Positions 34,509-44,082 of a DNA stretch of 64,000 nt are shown here, piece after piece. The stretch spans positions 3,038,001 to 3,102,000 of the forward strand of contig NZ_JAPDFT010000001.1 in the NCBI RefSeq assembly GCF_025949665.1, in the 5' to 3' direction. The notes under the pieces were generated by a model. It made no database searches, was not told where the DNA came from, and was given only the letters and a program-made list of their open reading frames with translations. This stretch comes from Chryseobacterium viscerum. Its GTDB lineage: Bacteria; Bacteroidota; Bacteroidia; Flavobacteriales; Weeksellaceae. Within the stretch, counting starts at the first letter, position 1; each line of letters opens with the position of its first letter. The position numbers and the translations under genes are program-made.

Positions 34509-35774
34509 ATGAAAACAAAGAATAAAAAATGGTTGTACTGGGTTGTGGGCAGCATCATTGCTATAGGTGCAGTCTGGTTTTTCTTCATCAGAGAGAAAGA
34601 AATAAAAATACAGCTGGAAACTGTAAAACCTGAAATGGGAGAGATTTCAAACTCTATTACCGCTACGGGAACTATTCAACCTGTGGATACTGTTGCTGTA
34701 GGTACTCAGGTGTCCGGAATCATTAAAAATATTTACGTTGACTTTAATTCTACAGTGAAAAAAGGGCAGCTTCTGGCAACTTTAGATCCGGATCTGCTTC
34801 AGTTTCAGTCACAGCAGATCAAGGCCAATCTTCAAAATGCAAAAAGTAATCTTGCTTATAACGAAATCAATATCAGCAGACAGTCACAATTATACAAAGT
34901 TGGAGCTATCAGCAAAGCGGATTATGATAATGCCACCAATCAATACAATGCTGCAAAAGCACAGGTAGGTTCTGTAACCGCCCAGCTTTCTACGGCCAAC
35001 AAAAACCTGTCTCTTACGAATATATATTCTCCAATAGATGGAACCATTCTTAACAGGAACGTAAGTGAGGGGCAAACCGTAGCTTCAAGTTTCAGTACTC
35101 CCACCCTTTTCAGTATTGCTAAGGATCTTACTAAAATGAGGGTGCGTGCTTCTGTGGATGAGGCTGATATTGGAAATGTAAAAGTAGGCCAGAAAGCAAC
35201 GTTTACAGTGGATGCTTTTCCAGATGAGACATTTGACGGTCAGGTCTCCGAAGTCCGCCTCCATCCTACCGTTTCATCAAATGTGGTCAATTATACTACC
35301 ATCATCAACGCAGATAATTCAGGTTTAAAACTGAAGCCGGGTATGACGGCAAATATTACAATTTACACACAGGTTGTTGAGAATGTTATGAAAATTCCGG
35401 CAGCGGCAACCAGCTTCAGACCAGATAGTTTGGTTATCAAAAAATATAAAATAAATTCTCCATTTGCTAACGGTAAAAAACATGAAAAAGGCCAATGGAA
35501 ACAACAGAACAAAGGAGCTGAAAAGAAAAATGAAGCCGCCGTCTGGATCATTGAAAAGGACAGCACCATTTCCCGTAAAAAGATAAAAACCGGAATGGAT
35601 AATGACACTGAAATACAGGTTGTCTCAGGATTAAATAAAAATGAAAATATCATCACCGGTTATAAAGTTTTGTCAAAAAAATCTTCTGGCGGACAGGCTA
35701 AAAGCCCATTCATGCCTCAAAGAAGAGGTGGTGGAAATAACAGAAACAGTGGCGGTGGCGGCGGACCAAGATAA
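34509..35774 (+). CDS. macA: MacA-like periplasmic adaptor of an ABC efflux pump
   Basis: 421 residues, N-terminal membrane anchor (about 9-26). Lipoyl halves VAVGTQVSGIIKNIYVDFNS and NIYSPIDGTILNRNVSEGQT flank a short helical hairpin (about 100-160); beta-barrel (VRASVDEADIGNVKVGQKAT) and membrane-proximal domains follow. The tail is Gly/Asn/Arg-rich (about 395-421), unusual. It links the MacB-like pump to the TolC-like channel. The start lies four bases after the TolC stop. Confidence 0.92.
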   Translation: MKTKNKKWLYWVVGSIIAIGAVWFFFIREKEIKIQLETVKPEMGEISNSITATGTIQPVDTVAVGTQVSGIIKNIYVDFNSTVKKGQLLATLDPDLLQFQSQQIKANLQNAKSNLAYNEINISRQSQLYKVGAISKADYDNATNQYNAAKAQVGSVTAQLSTANKNLSLTNIYSPIDGTILNRNVSEGQTVASSFSTPTLFSIAKDLTKMRVRASVDEADIGNVKVGQKATFTVDAFPDETFDGQVSEVRLHPTVSSNVVNYTTIINADNSGLKLKPGMTANITIYTQVVENVMKIPAAATSFRPDSLVIKKYKINSPFANGKKHEKGQWKQQNKGAEKKNEAAVWIIEKDSTISRKKIKTGMDNDTEIQVVSGLNKNENIITGYKVLSKKSSGGQAKSPFMPQRRGGGNNRNSGGGGGPR

Positions 35775-35800
35775 CCTAAATTGTAAAGGATTATCAAACC

Positions 35801-35850
35801 CAACCAGACTAACCAGCAACCAGCAACGAAACAACCAACAACCAGCAACT
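35801..35850. repeat. AACCAGCAAC direct repeats between macA and macB
   Basis: The word (C)AACCAGCAAC occurs repeatedly (about four times in variant form) in this 93-base spacer just before the ATPase gene. Could be a slippage tract or a translational spacer; no hairpin. Confidence 0.6.
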
Positions 35851-35867
35851 AATAAAACAAAAAAGTC

Positions 35868-36617
35868 ATGACAGAAAAAATTCTGGAGATCACGAATCTG
35901 AAAAGAGAATTCAGAATGGGCGAAGAAGTTGTTCATGCACTGAAAGGCGTCACATTTACGGTGGAAAGAGGTGAGTTTGTAACCATTATGGGAAGCAGCG
36001 GCTCTGGAAAATCTACCCTGCTTAATATTATTGGCTGTCTGGATAAACCATCGGATGGAGACTATATCCTGGATGGTGTTAATATTAAAAACCTTGACCG
36101 TGATGAACTTGCAGTTCTGAGAAATCAAAAAATCGGTTTTGTATTTCAGTCTTACAACCTTCTTCCCAGAACCACAGCAAAAGAAAATGTAGAACTTCCG
36201 CTTCTTTATAACTCAAAAATTTCTACAGAAGAGCGTCACAAAAGAGCTCTACAAGCTCTGGCAGCAGTAAAACTTGAAAGCAGAGTTGATCATCTTCCCA
36301 ACCAGATGTCCGGAGGGCAGCAGCAAAGAGTTGCTATTGCACGGGCTTTAGTGAATGAACCTGTAATGATTCTGGCGGATGAAGCCACCGGAAATCTGGA
36401 TACCAGAACTTCGTATGAAATTATGGCACTTATGCAGGATCTGCACAAACAGGGCCGAACCATCGTCTTTGTGACCCATGAACCTGATATTGCCACGTTC
36501 AGCAGCAGAACAGTAACCCTCCGGGATGGAAAAGTAATTAAAGATGTAAAGAATGATAATATAAAATCTGCCAGAGAGGCCCTTGATAACCTTCCGGTAA
36601 ATGATGATTACAAATAG
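35868..36617 (+). CDS. ABC transporter ATPase, MacB N-terminal-domain type
   Basis: 249 residues. Walker A GSSGSGKST (43-51), Q loop VFQSYNLLPRTTAKENVELP, signature MSGGQQQRVAIARAL, Walker B MILADEATGNLD, H loop THEPD. It matches the LolD/MacB ATPase group. In E. coli MacB, ATPase and permease are one polypeptide; here they are separate genes 24 bases apart. Powers efflux of a peptide, macrolide or lipid-like substrate with MacA and TolC. Confidence 0.94.
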   Translation: MTEKILEITNLKREFRMGEEVVHALKGVTFTVERGEFVTIMGSSGSGKSTLLNIIGCLDKPSDGDYILDGVNIKNLDRDELAVLRNQKIGFVFQSYNLLPRTTAKENVELPLLYNSKISTEERHKRALQALAAVKLESRVDHLPNQMSGGQQQRVAIARALVNEPVMILADEATGNLDTRTSYEIMALMQDLHKQGRTIVFVTHEPDIATFSSRTVTLRDGKVIKDVKNDNIKSAREALDNLPVNDDYK

Positions 36618-36641
36618 CTTTAAACTTAAAAAACCATTGCA

Positions 36642-37871
36642 ATGAATCTCTCAAACCTCTTCAGAATTGCCTGGAAAGCCCTTTTACGGAATAAGCTTCG
36701 TGCATTTTTAACCATGCTCGGTATTATTATCGGTGTGGCTTCAGTGATTGCAATGACTGCTATTGGAGAAGGTTCAAAAAAAAGCATCAGCGATCAGCTT
36801 TCTTCAATGGGATCCAATATGATTACCATACGTCCTTCCAGCAACGTGAATGTTTCCGGAGGAGCCAGAATAGGAGCTTCGGGGTTACAGACTTTGAGAC
36901 CGCAGGATGCTGATGCTATTTCAAAGGGAGCGCCTGATGTTTCTTATGTTTCTCCTGCTGTGCAGACCAACGGACAGTCTATCAACGGTCCTAACAACTG
37001 GCCTACCCAGCTGCAGGGTGTAAATGAAGAATATTTCAATATCAGAGACTGGAGCATTGCAGATGGCAACCTTTTCACCAGAAAAGATGTGACCTCATCC
37101 AATAAGGTCTGCCTTTTAGGACAAACGGTTTACAACAGCTTATTTCCTAACGGTGAGAACCCTGTAGGAGCCGTTATCAGGTTCAATAAAGTTCCCATGA
37201 AAGTTATCGGAATACTGGCTCCCAAAGGTTCCAATGCGTTCGGGCAGGATCAGGATGATGTTATTATTGCTCCTTTCAATACTGTTCAGAGAAGATTTTT
37301 AGGAATCACTTATGTTCAGACAATTTACGCAGCTTCTTCAAACGAGAATACTTCACAACAAGCTACGGACCAGGTTTCAGAGATTTTAAGAAAACAGCAT
37401 AAACTACCTTCTGACGGAAGCAATGATGATTTCAGCGTAAGAACTCAGGCTGAACTTATTTCTACCATGAGTTCTACCAGCCAGCTCTTAACGGTACTTT
37501 TATCAGCCATTGCCGGCATTTCTCTTATTGTAGGAGGAATCGGAATCATGAATATCATGTACGTATCAGTTACGGAACGAACCAAAGAAATAGGACTGAG
37601 AATGTCTATCGGTGCCAGAGGAAAGGATATCCTGTATCAGTTTCTTATTGAGGCTGTACTTATCAGCATCACCGGCGGAATTCTTGGGGTACTTTTAGGC
37701 ATTCTGTCTTCGGAACTGGTTACTTTTTTCCTTTTGTGGCCTACTTTCATTACGGAATCCTCCATTATCATTTCCTTTATCGTGTGTGCTGTGACCGGAG
37801 TATTTTTCGGATATTATCCTGCATTGAAAGCTTCAAAACTTGATCCTATTGAGGCATTAAGATATGAATAG
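36642..37871 (+). CDS. ABC permease, MacB/FtsX type
   Basis: 409 residues. One N-terminal membrane helix (FLTMLGIIIGVASVIAMTAI, about 24-43), a MacB_PCD periplasmic domain (to about 270) and three C-terminal helices (LLSAIAGISLIVGGIGIMNI; ISITGGILGVLLGILSSELV; IISFIVCAVTGVFFGYYPAL). RTKEIGLRMSIGARGKDI is the coupling-helix region. With the three preceding genes it forms a complete four-gene tripartite pump. Confidence 0.94.
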   Translation: MNLSNLFRIAWKALLRNKLRAFLTMLGIIIGVASVIAMTAIGEGSKKSISDQLSSMGSNMITIRPSSNVNVSGGARIGASGLQTLRPQDADAISKGAPDVSYVSPAVQTNGQSINGPNNWPTQLQGVNEEYFNIRDWSIADGNLFTRKDVTSSNKVCLLGQTVYNSLFPNGENPVGAVIRFNKVPMKVIGILAPKGSNAFGQDQDDVIIAPFNTVQRRFLGITYVQTIYAASSNENTSQQATDQVSEILRKQHKLPSDGSNDDFSVRTQAELISTMSSTSQLLTVLLSAIAGISLIVGGIGIMNIMYVSVTERTKEIGLRMSIGARGKDILYQFLIEAVLISITGGILGVLLGILSSELVTFFLLWPTFITESSIIISFIVCAVTGVFFGYYPALKASKLDPIEALRYE

Positions 37872-37985
37872 TTTTTGTACATTTGAATAGTGGGTTTTAA
37901 GTTTCGGGATTCGGGATTCGGGGTTTGGAATTGAGAAACTGTTTCAAATCCAACTTAGCAACAACAATAAAACACCTTACACAAT

Positions 37986-38651
37986 ATGTCTGCAAGCATT
38001 TCTTCCAAAACATTTGATTTTTTAAACAAATTAAATAAAAACAATAACCGAGAATGGTTTAATGAACATAAAAACCTGTATACTGAATCTCAGCAAAACG
38101 TTATTACATTTCTGGATGAACTGATTAAAGAGATGTCCGGTTTTGATGAAGAACTTGCTAAAATTGACAGTAAAAAAGCCTTGTTCAGGATTTACAGAGA
38201 TACAAGATTTTCAAAAGATAAATCTCCTTATAAAACCAATTTCGGAGCATCTCTGGGAATGGGAAAAGGGAATCAGAAAGGAGGTTACTATCTTCACCTG
38301 GAATCTGGAAAATCCTTTTTAGCCGGAGGTATTTATATGCCAGAGTCTTCTGTTTTGAAAGAAGTTCGTAAAGAAATATCGGTATACGGTGATGATTTTC
38401 TTAAAATTCTCAACAATAAGGATTTCAAAAAGCACTTCCCTGAACTTGACCAGGATGACAAACTGAAAAAAATCCCCCAGGGTTTTGAGAAAGAGGATCC
38501 TATGGGAGAATATCTGAAACTTAAAAATTTCATTGTAGTATATTCTTTAAAAGATGAAGAAGTACTGGATAAAAATGCAGTGAAAAATATGAACAAAGTT
38601 TTCAAGCTGATGAAACCTTTCAATGATTTCCTTAACACTCCTTTTCTTTGA
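37986..38651 (+). CDS. DUF2461 family protein
   Basis: 221 residues. TFDFLNKLNKNNNREWFNEH, then FRIYRDTRFSKDKSPYKTNF and YYLHLESGKSFLAGGIYMPE are DUF2461 hallmarks. Cytoplasmic, function unknown. Preceded by a spacer holding CGGGATTCGGGATTCGGGG repeats. In the 288-base gap after it I see an open but unsupported 38-codon frame and no terminator. Confidence 0.88.
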   Translation: MSASISSKTFDFLNKLNKNNNREWFNEHKNLYTESQQNVITFLDELIKEMSGFDEELAKIDSKKALFRIYRDTRFSKDKSPYKTNFGASLGMGKGNQKGGYYLHLESGKSFLAGGIYMPESSVLKEVRKEISVYGDDFLKILNNKDFKKHFPELDQDDKLKKIPQGFEKEDPMGEYLKLKNFIVVYSLKDEEVLDKNAVKNMNKVFKLMKPFNDFLNTPFL

Positions 38652-38910
38652 TGCTCTTATCGTCAATGAGTTACCGGTTTTCCCATCCACAGTAGACATA
38701 GATTTCAAGGATAATTGTGTACATCTATTCTGGTCGGAATTACGCTTCCACACAATGTTTTAAAAGAAATATTCGTAGGATGCAGGTGCCTCTGTGACAA
38801 ATTGAAAATACGTTAAATTCAACAGGTTACAAAAACAAATTTTAAATATTCATATTGAGAATCAGGTTATTATAATTAACATTTTTTAAGAAAAGTTTTA
38901 CATTTTTGCT

Positions 38911-38918
38911 TATCTTTG
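38911..38918 (+). promoter_or_regulatory. -7 box (TATCTTTG) of the FkbM/flippase operon
   Basis: TAnnTTTG match, transcription start predicted near 38923, 17 bases before the ATG. The TTG at 38916 that would extend the protein lies inside the box. Confidence 0.6.
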
Positions 38919-38939
38919 CTGTTCGTCAAAACGCATACG

Positions 38940-39734
38940 ATGTCTTTATACCAAAAAATCGCAGAAAAGCTACAATATATAAGCCCGAATTTCTATAAAA
39001 AAAGATATTTCAAAACGTTAAATAATCTTAATAAAAATAATTTTTCGGAACGCAATGTAGAACCGGAGCTGGTATGGATCAAAGAATACCTTCCTAAGAA
39101 TGCTGTTATATTGGACATTGGTACGAATGTAGGAACTTTCCTATATCAGTTGGAAAACACTTTGAACCACGATAACATTTATGGTTTTGAACCCAATAAA
39201 AAGCTTTACCGTCGATTAAAAAGACTGTTTCCGGCAATGCATATCTTTCCTCTGGCTCTTTCTGATGAAAATATAATTGCCGAGTTCAAAGTACCTGTTA
39301 TTAACGGAAAAACAATTGCTTCCCGTGGCACTTTAAACACTTCTTACAAAGAAAAAGGAGAAGAAAAAAGCTATACGGAAAAAGTAAAAGTGATCAAACT
39401 GGACGAATGGGCAGCACTGGAACATTTCAAAAGGCTTGATTTTATCAAAATAGACGTCGAAGGAAACGAAATAAAAACGCTTTTCGGAGCAAGAGAAACC
39501 ATCCGACAGTTTACGCCGACATTAATGGTCGAGATGGAGCAAAGACACCATCAAACTCCTATATGGAATGAAATATCAGAAGTAATGAACTGGGGATATG
39601 AAGCAAAATATCTGAACAGAAACAGCTTTACTCTGGAAAGTCTTACAGAGGACATTATAACACAAAATACAAACGACGAAAAAAATAAAACTCAGTACAT
39701 CAACAATATTATTTTTATACCTAAAAACATTTAA
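38940..39734 (+). CDS. FkbM-family methyltransferase
   Basis: 264 residues from the ATG (MSLYQKIAEKLQYI). SAM-binding motif I is VILDIGTNVGTFLYQLE, motif II is IYGFEPNKKLYRRL, and the FkbM signature is LDFIKIDVEGNEIKTLFGA. FkbM enzymes O-methylate sugars or polyketides; next to a flippase a glycan substrate is likely. Ten bases separate it from the flippase. Confidence 0.9.
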   Translation: MSLYQKIAEKLQYISPNFYKKRYFKTLNNLNKNNFSERNVEPELVWIKEYLPKNAVILDIGTNVGTFLYQLENTLNHDNIYGFEPNKKLYRRLKRLFPAMHIFPLALSDENIIAEFKVPVINGKTIASRGTLNTSYKEKGEEKSYTEKVKVIKLDEWAALEHFKRLDFIKIDVEGNEIKTLFGARETIRQFTPTLMVEMEQRHHQTPIWNEISEVMNWGYEAKYLNRNSFTLESLTEDIITQNTNDEKNKTQYINNIIFIPKNI

Positions 39735-39742
39735 AAAAACTT

Positions 39743-41242
39743 ATGAGTGTAGTAGCGAGACAAGGCTTCAAATATTCCATTATCGGTTATATTGGGTTTT
39801 TGCTGGGCACAGTTTCCGCAATATTCATATTTCCGAATGATTTTGAATTTTATGGAAAGCTGCGCTACATTCTTCCCACTGCAGAAATGCTGGTTCCTTT
39901 TGTAGTATTGGGAATTTCCTATTCAAACGTGAAATTTTTCCACACGGTAGAAAGAGACGGTAAAAAACAAAACATGCTGTCATTGTCGCTGCTCACTGTT
40001 TTTATCAATTTTCTTATTTTCACGGTTGTATTTTTTATACTTCCTTATTTTTATCCAAAGTTCAGGCACTCAGAAGCATGGAAGATCAAAGAAATGATTC
40101 TTCCTCTGATTTTAATCCTTTCATTTTGTGCTATTTTCAATAAATATACTTCCAATTATAAAAGAATTGTGGTTTCCAATATTTTCGACAATCTGTTTCC
40201 GAAAATAGCAAACCTGGGAGCTTTCTGCCTTTTTTTCTTTGCCTTATCACAGAATATTACCGCTGCAGCATCGCAGAAAATAGCTTTTGCTTTCTTTTTT
40301 GGAATCTTCTTTTTAATGCTTTTGGGGTATATTTATTACACCAACAAACTGGAGAAAATCAAGCTTGATTTTAATACGGATTATTTTAAGAAGAATAATT
40401 TCTGGAAAGAGTTTTTCAATTACAGTTTCTTCGGATTCCTGGGAACTTTTGGAAATTATCTGGCGATCAACAGCTTTATGATCGGAGAATTTATGGGAAT
40501 GGAAGAGGTAGGAATCTATTCTGTTTTATATGCCCTGATCTCATTAATCTCTATTCCACAGCTTGGATTGTTTAATATATCTGCTCCTATCATCAATAAA
40601 ACGCTGGCAGACGGAGATATGGTAGAACTGGACAGATTTCACAAGAAAACATCTTTAACATTATATTTCCTTGGCGCTGTTTTATTCTCATGCATTATGG
40701 TGGGATTCCCGTATCTGACACAATTTATGCCCAAGAACGGAACTATGCTAAGAGAATATGAGCCTGTAGTCTGGATCTGGGGTTCTGCTGTACTGATAGA
40801 TCTCGCAACAGGCTTCAACGGAAATATTATTTCTCTTTCAAAATATTACAGATTCAATATTCTGGTGATGCTTTTACTGGCTGGGTTAACTATTGGGCTT
40901 AATTATTATTTCATTAAAAATACAGATCTGAAGCTGATCGGAATTGCTTTATCTACAGCTATTTCTCTTACTATTTACAATGTTGTAAAAATCGTTTTCA
41001 ATTATATTGTATTTAAGGTTTCGCCTTTAAGCATTGAAATGATTTTTGTCTCTATTATCTGTACTTTAGCTATTACAGTGGCTATTGTTCTTCCCAACTT
41101 CAACAGCAATCTGCTTAACCTTGTTTACAAACCTGCAGTTGTTCTGATACTGATCTATATCGGAAATTATTTCACCAAAATATTCCCGGTTGAAGATTAT
41201 TTGAATGTAAAATTTATTAAGAGTATTTTTAAGTTTAAGTAA
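39743..41242 (+). CDS. Polysaccharide flippase (Wzx-like, MOP superfamily)
   Basis: 499 residues, about 14 membrane helices. The N-terminus FKYSIIGYIGFLLGTVSAIF and the central ISIPQLGLFNISAPIINKTL helix are typical of RfbX/PST exporters that flip undecaprenyl-linked oligosaccharides. Cotranscribed with the FkbM methyltransferase. Which glycan it carries is not evident. Confidence 0.88.
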   Translation: MSVVARQGFKYSIIGYIGFLLGTVSAIFIFPNDFEFYGKLRYILPTAEMLVPFVVLGISYSNVKFFHTVERDGKKQNMLSLSLLTVFINFLIFTVVFFILPYFYPKFRHSEAWKIKEMILPLILILSFCAIFNKYTSNYKRIVVSNIFDNLFPKIANLGAFCLFFFALSQNITAAASQKIAFAFFFGIFFLMLLGYIYYTNKLEKIKLDFNTDYFKKNNFWKEFFNYSFFGFLGTFGNYLAINSFMIGEFMGMEEVGIYSVLYALISLISIPQLGLFNISAPIINKTLADGDMVELDRFHKKTSLTLYFLGAVLFSCIMVGFPYLTQFMPKNGTMLREYEPVVWIWGSAVLIDLATGFNGNIISLSKYYRFNILVMLLLAGLTIGLNYYFIKNTDLKLIGIALSTAISLTIYNVVKIVFNYIVFKVSPLSIEMIFVSIICTLAITVAIVLPNFNSNLLNLVYKPAVVLILIYIGNYFTKIFPVEDYLNVKFIKSIFKFK

Positions 41243-41309
41243 AAAAAATACTACATTCGTAAATATTATATAAATAGATTAACCGAGTATTATATAATAT
41301 GAAATCGGT

Positions 41310-41990
41310 ATGACTCAGAAACAACAACACACATCTTTTAGTGATAAGCATCCTAAGCAGGATTTTCAGGTAGAGCGCTTAGCTTTTTTTAGTGATGCAA
41401 TTTTTGCTATTGCTATTACCCTTCTTATTATAGAGTTTAAAATTCCGCATATAACTAAAGAAACCACTTTTGATAATGCATGGGAACAGTTAGTTGAGCT
41501 TAAGTACAATTTTTTTGCTCTTTTACTGAGCTTTTTTCTCATTGTAACCTATTGGATGCGTCATCATTTTCTATTTAAGCATATTCATAATTACAATAAG
41601 CAAATTATAATAGCCAATATGATCATGCTGCTACCCATTATCTTCTTTCCTTTTACTACTGCTTTTTTTGCTGAGAGTGTGGACAATAAGAATGTTGTTA
41701 TATTAGCATTTAGATTTTTTCTGTTAAATCATATTCTTGCGGGGCTTGCCATTTATATCCTTTATTGGCTCGCCATTGTAAAACACAAAGAATATTCTTT
41801 TGAAATGACTTTAGTGGAAAGAAAAAAATTCACTTCTGACCTGCTATTCACAACAATTACTTTCTCAATTATATTTTTAGTAACTTTTTTGACTAACAAT
41901 GTTCAGACTGTTTTATTCGTATTTCTTGTATGTGGAATATCAAAAAAAATATTTGATACATTCGTAAAAAAAATAATCAGAAAAGCGTAA
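41310..41990 (+). CDS. TMEM175-family potassium channel (DUF1211)
   Basis: 226 residues, six membrane helices. ERLAFFSDAIFAIAITLLII is the pore-lining TM1 signature (R-x3-FSD-x-x-FAIAITLL) of bacterial TMEM175, which form potassium-permeable tetramers. Cytoplasmic ends are basic. It converges with the glycosyltransferase gene at 41991 (stop codons adjacent). Confidence 0.9.
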   Translation: MTQKQQHTSFSDKHPKQDFQVERLAFFSDAIFAIAITLLIIEFKIPHITKETTFDNAWEQLVELKYNFFALLLSFFLIVTYWMRHHFLFKHIHNYNKQIIIANMIMLLPIIFFPFTTAFFAESVDNKNVVILAFRFFLLNHILAGLAIYILYWLAIVKHKEYSFEMTLVERKKFTSDLLFTTITFSIIFLVTFLTNNVQTVLFVFLVCGISKKIFDTFVKKIIRKA

Positions 41991-43034
41991 TTATTTAATA
42001 TGATTATTCAAAATATTTTCCAGGTTTTTTAAAATTTCCTTTTTGCTATATTTTTTTTGAAAATCAAAATCGACCGCTGATAATTTACCCCATTGCTTAA
42101 GAATGTTTTCTTCTTCCGGAAGAATAAATTCTAAATTTGACAGATAGTTTTTTGGAAAAACAGCCAGTTTCCCATATTTAATGGCATCCCCAAGATTTCC
42201 CGTCATTTTCGTCACTCCATAAGTTTCTTTCATGCTAAAAAACTCTGTTTCCTGCTGAATGGGGCACCAAAGAATATCCGCTTTCTGCATCCATTTATCA
42301 AAATCTTCAGTAGAAACTCTTTCAGAAAAATAAGTAATGCTGATATTTTCAGGCAGCCGTTGAGACAGTTGCTCAAGCCGTTTTAGTTCATGATCCTTTG
42401 CTTTTCCAAGGAATACAAACTCACAATGCTGATCTGTCTTTACATTCTGAACAGTCTCAAAAACATAAGCATAATCCCTTCTCTTCTGTGAAACTCCACC
42501 TGGAATAATCACAATCAGATTATCATTTTTAATTTTATCAAAATCTCTGGTGTAAAACAGTGGCAAAAACTGATACCTATCCGAAATCAGTGCTTCATCC
42601 AGTACAAAAAGAGAGCCGGATGTCTGATAAACTTTAGTTTTGTAAAACAACCCTTCTTTCAGCCATAGTTTTAATCTGAAGATAATATCTCCTTTGAAAA
42701 CACTTTTCATCAGATCCAGCTTTGAAGCGTTTGTAAAATTAAGATTATGGACAATGACTGCCGTATTGTACTTTTTTGTTACCGCCAAAAATGTATTAAA
42801 ATAACGATGAACAGTTCCTATGACCACCAGATCGTACCCTTTTCCCTTCAGCTGATCCAGAATCATAGAACTATCTGATAAAAATACAGCTTCATCGCGA
42901 TGACTTACCTGATCTTTGATCCTTTTTGAAAAATAATAGTCTACTGCAAAATCCTGAGATCCTTCCATAGCATCCATGAAAGCCTGGGCGATTTCTGCGT
43001 GGGTATCTATTTCTATGTAAGCTATTTTTTTCAC
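41991..43034 (-). CDS. Glycosyltransferase-like protein (GT-B fold)
   Basis: 347 residues. AYIEIDTHAEIAQAFMDAM opens the N-terminal domain; the second domain has VIIPGGVSQKRRDYAYVFET (donor-domain loop), FVFLGKAKDHELKRLEQL, and KADILWCPIQQETEFFSMKE followed by YGVTKMTGNLGDAIKYGKLA, resembling GT4-type donor sites. No signal or TM. Probably makes part of a surface glycan, with the GT2 gene upstream on the same strand. Confidence 0.75.
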   Translation of the reverse strand: MKKIAYIEIDTHAEIAQAFMDAMEGSQDFAVDYYFSKRIKDQVSHRDEAVFLSDSSMILDQLKGKGYDLVVIGTVHRYFNTFLAVTKKYNTAVIVHNLNFTNASKLDLMKSVFKGDIIFRLKLWLKEGLFYKTKVYQTSGSLFVLDEALISDRYQFLPLFYTRDFDKIKNDNLIVIIPGGVSQKRRDYAYVFETVQNVKTDQHCEFVFLGKAKDHELKRLEQLSQRLPENISITYFSERVSTEDFDKWMQKADILWCPIQQETEFFSMKETYGVTKMTGNLGDAIKYGKLAVFPKNYLSNLEFILPEEENILKQWGKLSAVDFDFQKKYSKKEILKNLENILNNHIK

Positions 43035-43055
43035 GTTTGGGAGTTACATCTTAAG

Positions 43056-43120
43056 TTTTGGCTAAAGCCGATGGATTTTTTATTTTTCATTAAACGGGTT
43101 AAAACCCGTTTCTATTGATG
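43056..43120. repeat. Dispersed GGCTAAAGCC element, copy 2
   Basis: Starts TTTTGGCTAAAGCCGATGGA and contains AACGGGTTAAAACCCGTT then TCTATTGATG; same order, spacing and ends as the element at 18468-18532, with compensating stem changes. Confidence 0.75.
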
Positions 43121-43151
43121 AACATTTATAATGTATAAGATAATTTATCTC

Positions 43152-44006
43152 CTACATCTTCAGCCATTTTTTTTTCAGCATTCTCCAACGCTGATCATTA
43201 ACCGCTTTTTGTTCTTCTTTTGTAATTTTGAGCTCTATTTTTTTTGATCTGCAATTTTCATAGGAATTTATAATATCAAAGAAAAATGATGGAGATTTGC
43301 TTTTCATGGCTTCTTTTGAAGAAGCTATATAAGCCAGAAACCTGTTAAGACCTAAGAAATAAAAGTACCTGCCATAATAATCTGCAGGACGTATGGTGTA
43401 ATCGGCTCCTTTTACTTTTATCAGCTTCACATGGAGTTCCGGAAGAACAACTTCCTTCCATCCCAGATTTTCCAACAATATGGAATCAATATTATCCCAA
43501 CCCAATGTTTCCCTTAAGCCTCCGATCTGGATAAAACATTCTTTACGGTAAGCCTTCATAGGCCCTCTTACGTGATGTTTATTAGAATTTCCTTCATAGA
43601 CCCAGCTTCCTTCTTTTTCTATATACAAAAGCCCTCCTACGAGTCCGTATACCGGGTTATTGGCAAAAGCTGTTTCTACGGCTGCTAGATAATTGCTGGG
43701 AAGGATGATATCGGCATCAAATTTACAGATGATATCAAAATCATCCATAGATTGTGTCCGGAGACCATTTTTAAAAGCATGCACTACTTTAGATCCTGGC
43801 TGATGTTCAGATTTCTGAAGGTTGATCGTTTCAAAGCGGGCATCAGTTTCTGTATATTTTCTGATGATTTCAGGAGTTCCATCTACAGAACCGTCATTCA
43901 CTACCACTACTTTAAAATCTTTGCTGCTTTGCTGCTGTAAAGAATCAAGTGTAAAGGAGAGATTGTCTTCTTCGTTATGAGCAGGAATTATGATTAAAAA
44001 CCTCAC
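43152..44006 (-). CDS. Glycosyltransferase family 2
   Basis: 284 residues. IIIPAHNEEDNLSFTLDSLQ and VVVNDGSVDGTPEIIRKY are the GT2 nucleotide-sugar motifs; the DxD is CKFDADIILP; MKAYRKECFIQIGGLRETLG is the acceptor-side loop. Cytoplasmic, it transfers a sugar to a growing glycan. The spacer to the next gene on the same strand holds a dispersed repeat. Confidence 0.92.
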   Translation of the reverse strand: MRFLIIIPAHNEEDNLSFTLDSLQQQSSKDFKVVVVNDGSVDGTPEIIRKYTETDARFETINLQKSEHQPGSKVVHAFKNGLRTQSMDDFDIICKFDADIILPSNYLAAVETAFANNPVYGLVGGLLYIEKEGSWVYEGNSNKHHVRGPMKAYRKECFIQIGGLRETLGWDNIDSILLENLGWKEVVLPELHVKLIKVKGADYTIRPADYYGRYFYFLGLNRFLAYIASSKEAMKSKSPSFFFDIINSYENCRSKKIELKITKEEQKAVNDQRWRMLKKKWLKM

Positions 44007-44029
44007 GAATTATGGTATAAATGATGAAT

Positions 44030-44073
44030 AATAAGTGATAAATGACCACTAGCAGGATCATTTACCACTTATT
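44030..44073. repeat. Imperfect hairpin of AATAAGTG/CACTTATT
   Basis: AATAAGTGATAAATGA and TCATTTACCACTTATT face each other across about 12 bases, downstream of aspA; related to the hairpins at 8653 and 11056. Confidence 0.55.
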
Positions 44074-44082
44074 GTTTTTTTA

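Noticed and set aside
35801..35850. AACCAGCAAC repeats as a CRISPR array
   Set aside because: Units are about 10 bases with no regular spacers and no cas genes nearby.
35673..36128. Minus-strand frame across the macA-macB junction
   Set aside because: Overlaps two strongly supported genes on the other strand and shows no domain-like pattern.
38652..38770. Open 38-codon frame (F-D-A-L-I-V-N-E-L) after the DUF2461 gene
   Set aside because: No start codon context, no homology I recognise and no conservation evidence; probably chance.
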